Below are positions 61,894-64,000 of a stretch of 64,000 nucleotides of DNA, one piece after another; position 1 is the stretch's first letter, and every line of letters starts with the position of its first letter. This DNA is from Aurifilum marmelostoma. Lineage: Eukaryota > Ascomycota > Sordariomycetes > Diaporthales > Cryphonectriaceae. Position numbers and translations under genes: made by a program. The notes beneath the pieces are model-generated. The model saw only the letters and a list, made by a program, of their open reading frames with translations. It was not told the origin of the DNA and searched no databases. The stretch covers positions 2,294,001 to 2,358,000 of the forward strand of contig JAMXSV010000008.1 in NCBI GenBank assembly GCA_027559495.1, in the 5' to 3' direction.

Positions 61894-63585
61894 ATGTCTT
61901 CCGGCGCGGAGACTGTGGACATTGTGATTGATTCTCTGCGGGCTGCAGGGGTCAAATACGTCTTCGGAGTCCCTGGAGCCAAGATCGACTCCGTCTTCAA
62001 TGCCCTCGTCGACCATCCCGAGATTAAACTGGTCGTCTGCCGTCACGAGCAGAATGCAGCCTTCATCGCGGGGGCTATTGGAAAAATTACAGGTCGGCCA
62101 GGAGTCTGCATCGCGACCTCGGGCCCTGGCACGAGCAACCTGGTTACAGGCCTGGTGACGGCCAACGACGAGGGAGCTCCCGTGGTCGCCATCGTGGGCA
62201 GCGTCCAGCGGGCCCAGGCTGCGAAGCGCACACACCAGAGCCTACAGGCCGTCGCACTCCTGAGGCCCGTCACCAAGAAGGTCACCGCTGCCGTCGTCGA
62301 GGACCAGGTCTCGGAAATTATGCTGGATGCCTTCCGCGTGGCTGCTGCCACTCCGCAAGGTGCTACAGTCGTGAGCCTGCCGATCGATATCATGACGGCC
62401 GGCCACAAGTCCTCGATGCCTGCCGCGCAAGCTCATGCTTTCATCCCGCCTGAGTACGGACCGTCCTCTGAAACCGCGCTGGCAGAGGCGGCCAAGCTGA
62501 TTAGCCAGGCCAAGTTCCCAGTGCTTTTCCTGGGAATGCGAGGTGCGGACCATAAGGTGGTCGATGCCGTCCATGGTTTCCTGAGGAAACACCCCATACC
62601 GGTCGTAGAGACCTTCCAGGCGGCGGGTGCCATCTCTCAGGAGCTGGTCCACCTCTTCTACGGGCGGATAGGACTCTTCCGCAACCAGCCGGGAGATCAG
62701 ATGATCAGACATTCCGACCTTGTTATCACTGTGGGGTATGACCAGGTGGAATACGACGCCAACCAGTGGAATGTAGAGGGACATCGCCTCCCCATCATCC
62801 ACATGGATACCACTCAGGCCGCAATGAGCGTGTCCTACAGCCCCAAGCTGGAGCTCATTGGCTCGATGGCCGACAACCTGGCAGCGCTTACCGACAGGGT
62901 GACCACCGTGGCCCGTCCTCAAGACACGGAAGCTGGCCAGTCCATCTACAAGACCTTCCACGAGTGGGAGACAAGCGCCAAAGCCCAGGGCTCTGTTGAC
63001 CCGAAGGGCCCAGTCCATCCTCTCCACTTCATCAGGCTGCTGCAGGGGATGATCCCCACCAGCACGACCGTGACCAGTGATGTGGGAAGTCTCTACATAT
63101 GGCTCTCCCGCTTCTTTTACTCCTACGCCCCGAGGACCTTTCTGGTCAGCAACGCACAACAGACCCTCGGTGTCGCTTTACCGTGGGCTATTGGAGCGTC
63201 GCTGGTCCACGGCCCCGACCAGAAGGTAGTAAGCGTAAGCGGCGATGGCGGCTTCCTTTTTAGCGGACAGGAGCTGGTGACAGCCGTGCAGCAGGGCTGC
63301 AACATCACCCACTTCATATGGAACGACGGCAAGTATAACATGGTGGAGTTCCAGGAGGTCGACAAGTACGGCCGCAGTGCCGGGGTTGACCTGGGTGGTG
63401 TGGATTTCGTCAAATACGCGGAGGCATTTGGGGCTAAGGGGCTAAGGGCAACATCGTCGGAGGAGATCGAGAGTGTAATGAAGGAAGCACTAGCATACAA
63501 GGGTGTGTGCGTGGTGGACATCGTCATCGACTACTCGGACAATCATGATTTAATGGCGAATGTAATAGCGAGCAGTATATCTTGA
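61894..63585 (+). CDS. alsS: Acetolactate synthase, catabolic (AlsS/BudB type)
   Basis: ThDP enzyme joining two pyruvate into 2-acetolactate plus CO2. Intron-free, 563 residues from the ATG at 61894, the usual bacterial AlsS length; an in-frame ATG at 61726 would add 56 residues. ThDP activating glutamate E52 is in CRHEQNAAFIAGAIGK, followed by ATSGPGTSNLVTGLVTANDE and KRTHQSLQAVALLRPVTKKV. The Mg/ThDP motif is GDGGFLFSGQEL (GDG at 450-452) to NDGKYNMVEFQEVDKYGRSA (N477). The end AGVDLGGVDFVKYAEAFGAK is typical of the catabolic, FAD-independent enzymes rather than the mitochondrial Ilv2 used for branched-chain amino acids. With the short start there is no mitochondrial presequence, so cytosolic action is likely. 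It pairs with the divergent decarboxylase to make acetoin. Bacterial ancestry is inferred. Confidence 0.92.
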   Translation: MSSGAETVDIVIDSLRAAGVKYVFGVPGAKIDSVFNALVDHPEIKLVVCRHEQNAAFIAGAIGKITGRPGVCIATSGPGTSNLVTGLVTANDEGAPVVAIVGSVQRAQAAKRTHQSLQAVALLRPVTKKVTAAVVEDQVSEIMLDAFRVAAATPQGATVVSLPIDIMTAGHKSSMPAAQAHAFIPPEYGPSSETALAEAAKLISQAKFPVLFLGMRGADHKVVDAVHGFLRKHPIPVVETFQAAGAISQELVHLFYGRIGLFRNQPGDQMIRHSDLVITVGYDQVEYDANQWNVEGHRLPIIHMDTTQAAMSVSYSPKLELIGSMADNLAALTDRVTTVARPQDTEAGQSIYKTFHEWETSAKAQGSVDPKGPVHPLHFIRLLQGMIPTSTTVTSDVGSLYIWLSRFFYSYAPRTFLVSNAQQTLGVALPWAIGASLVHGPDQKVVSVSGDGGFLFSGQELVTAVQQGCNITHFIWNDGKYNMVEFQEVDKYGRSAGVDLGGVDFVKYAEAFGAKGLRATSSEEIESVMKEALAYKGVCVVDIVIDYSDNHDLMANVIASSIS

Positions 63586-64000
63586 GAGAGACAGAGAGAT
63601 AATAATGGTGTAGACGCTTTCCTGGAATTGGATCATTGGTACCGCTACCAGGCGAAGTGAAATTGGGACTCTATGCCCTTGCCGTGCCTGTGCTGTGGTT
63701 ATTTCCTGCTTCATGCTTGTGCCTTTGGTTCGTGTCTCACTGCTGCTGACACCCCGATGAAGTGTCATTCGCTAGACCTCTCTTTCTCAACGCATTGACC
63801 TCCCCCTCTCCCGCTCAAGGTCTCTCCACCAACAGAATCTCGTGGAAATTTTCTGATTGTGACATGACGAGCTGAATACTGAAGATGGTTAAGTGTCGGG
63901 AATAGAACTTGCAGCTAATGTAATACAGGTGTGATTCTTGTGGTTACTCTGCAGGTGAACACAGAACATTCCAGGCCATTCGTATTGCAGAAGATAAGCT
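63586..64000. other. Sequence downstream of the acetolactate synthase gene
   Basis: 415 bp to the window end; presumably the 3' UTR and intergenic DNA. Nothing recognised. Confidence 0.4.

Noticed and set aside
62242..63159. 305-codon open frame on the - strand inside the acetolactate synthase gene
   Set aside because: Antisense shadow of a strongly conserved ThDP enzyme; high third-position G/C leaves the opposite strand open. The translation shows no family.
60721..63585. Acetoin pair as bacterial contamination of the assembly
   Set aside because: The pair is flanked on the same contig by fungal genes with introns, is arranged divergently with no operon or Shine-Dalgarno layout, and has ordinary fungal intergenic sequence. 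It cannot be fully excluded without read coverage.

Overview
This window is nuclear DNA of a filamentous ascomycete (Pezizomycotina; a Sordariomycete seems likely). Most genes are split by one to three short GT..AG introns of 58-212 nt. The proteins are fungal versions of core eukaryotic parts (U1-C, Erv25, Dsn1/Mis13, AtfA, Mbf1, Tfb5, a Boi-type SH3-SAM-PH protein, a Zn(II)2Cys6 regulator). Genes are moderately dense and separated by long gene-free stretches rich in homopolymers and microsatellites. No tRNA, rRNA, CRISPR array or intact transposon was recognised. I rebuilt gene models by hand from splice sites and reading frame, so exon borders are predictions, and family names come from recognised motifs rather than searches.

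Layout. 0.1-10 kb is a housekeeping block: U1-C (-), Erv25 (+), SDHAF2/Sdh5 (+), Dsn1/Mis13 (-) and the bZIP factor AtfA/Atf1 (-). 10-19 kb holds a GST-fold protein (-) and an NCS1 nucleobase permease (-) between empty stretches. 18.8-28.7 kb is nearly a gene desert with one small, probably real 75-residue gene at 26.1 kb. 28.7-34.7 kb carries a Cdt1-like replication-licensing factor preceded by a cluster of MCB-type ACGCG boxes, then Mbf1 (-) and a DUF1365 membrane protein (+). 36.4-50.6 kb carries a GFA-domain protein, a GPI-anchored cell-surface protein, a secreted FAD oxidoreductase, Tfb5, a dienoyl-CoA isomerase and the Boi-type polarity protein.

50.6-64 kb looks accessory: an NTF2/SnoaL-like protein, a Zn(II)2Cys6 regulator, a short-chain dehydrogenase, a small secreted cysteine-rich protein and, most notably, a divergent intron-free pair encoding acetolactate decarboxylase (AlsD type) and catabolic acetolactate synthase (AlsS type). 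Together these two enzymes would turn two pyruvate into acetoin and two CO2, a route typical of bacteria. The pair shares a 447-bp promoter, lacks introns amid intron-bearing neighbours, and is the best candidate here for a transferred metabolic module.

Data quality. Three otherwise intact genes (SDHAF2, DUF1365, dienoyl-CoA isomerase) each need exactly one base removed from a homopolymer to read through. All three are in the same direction, so assembly overcalls are more likely than three pseudogenes.
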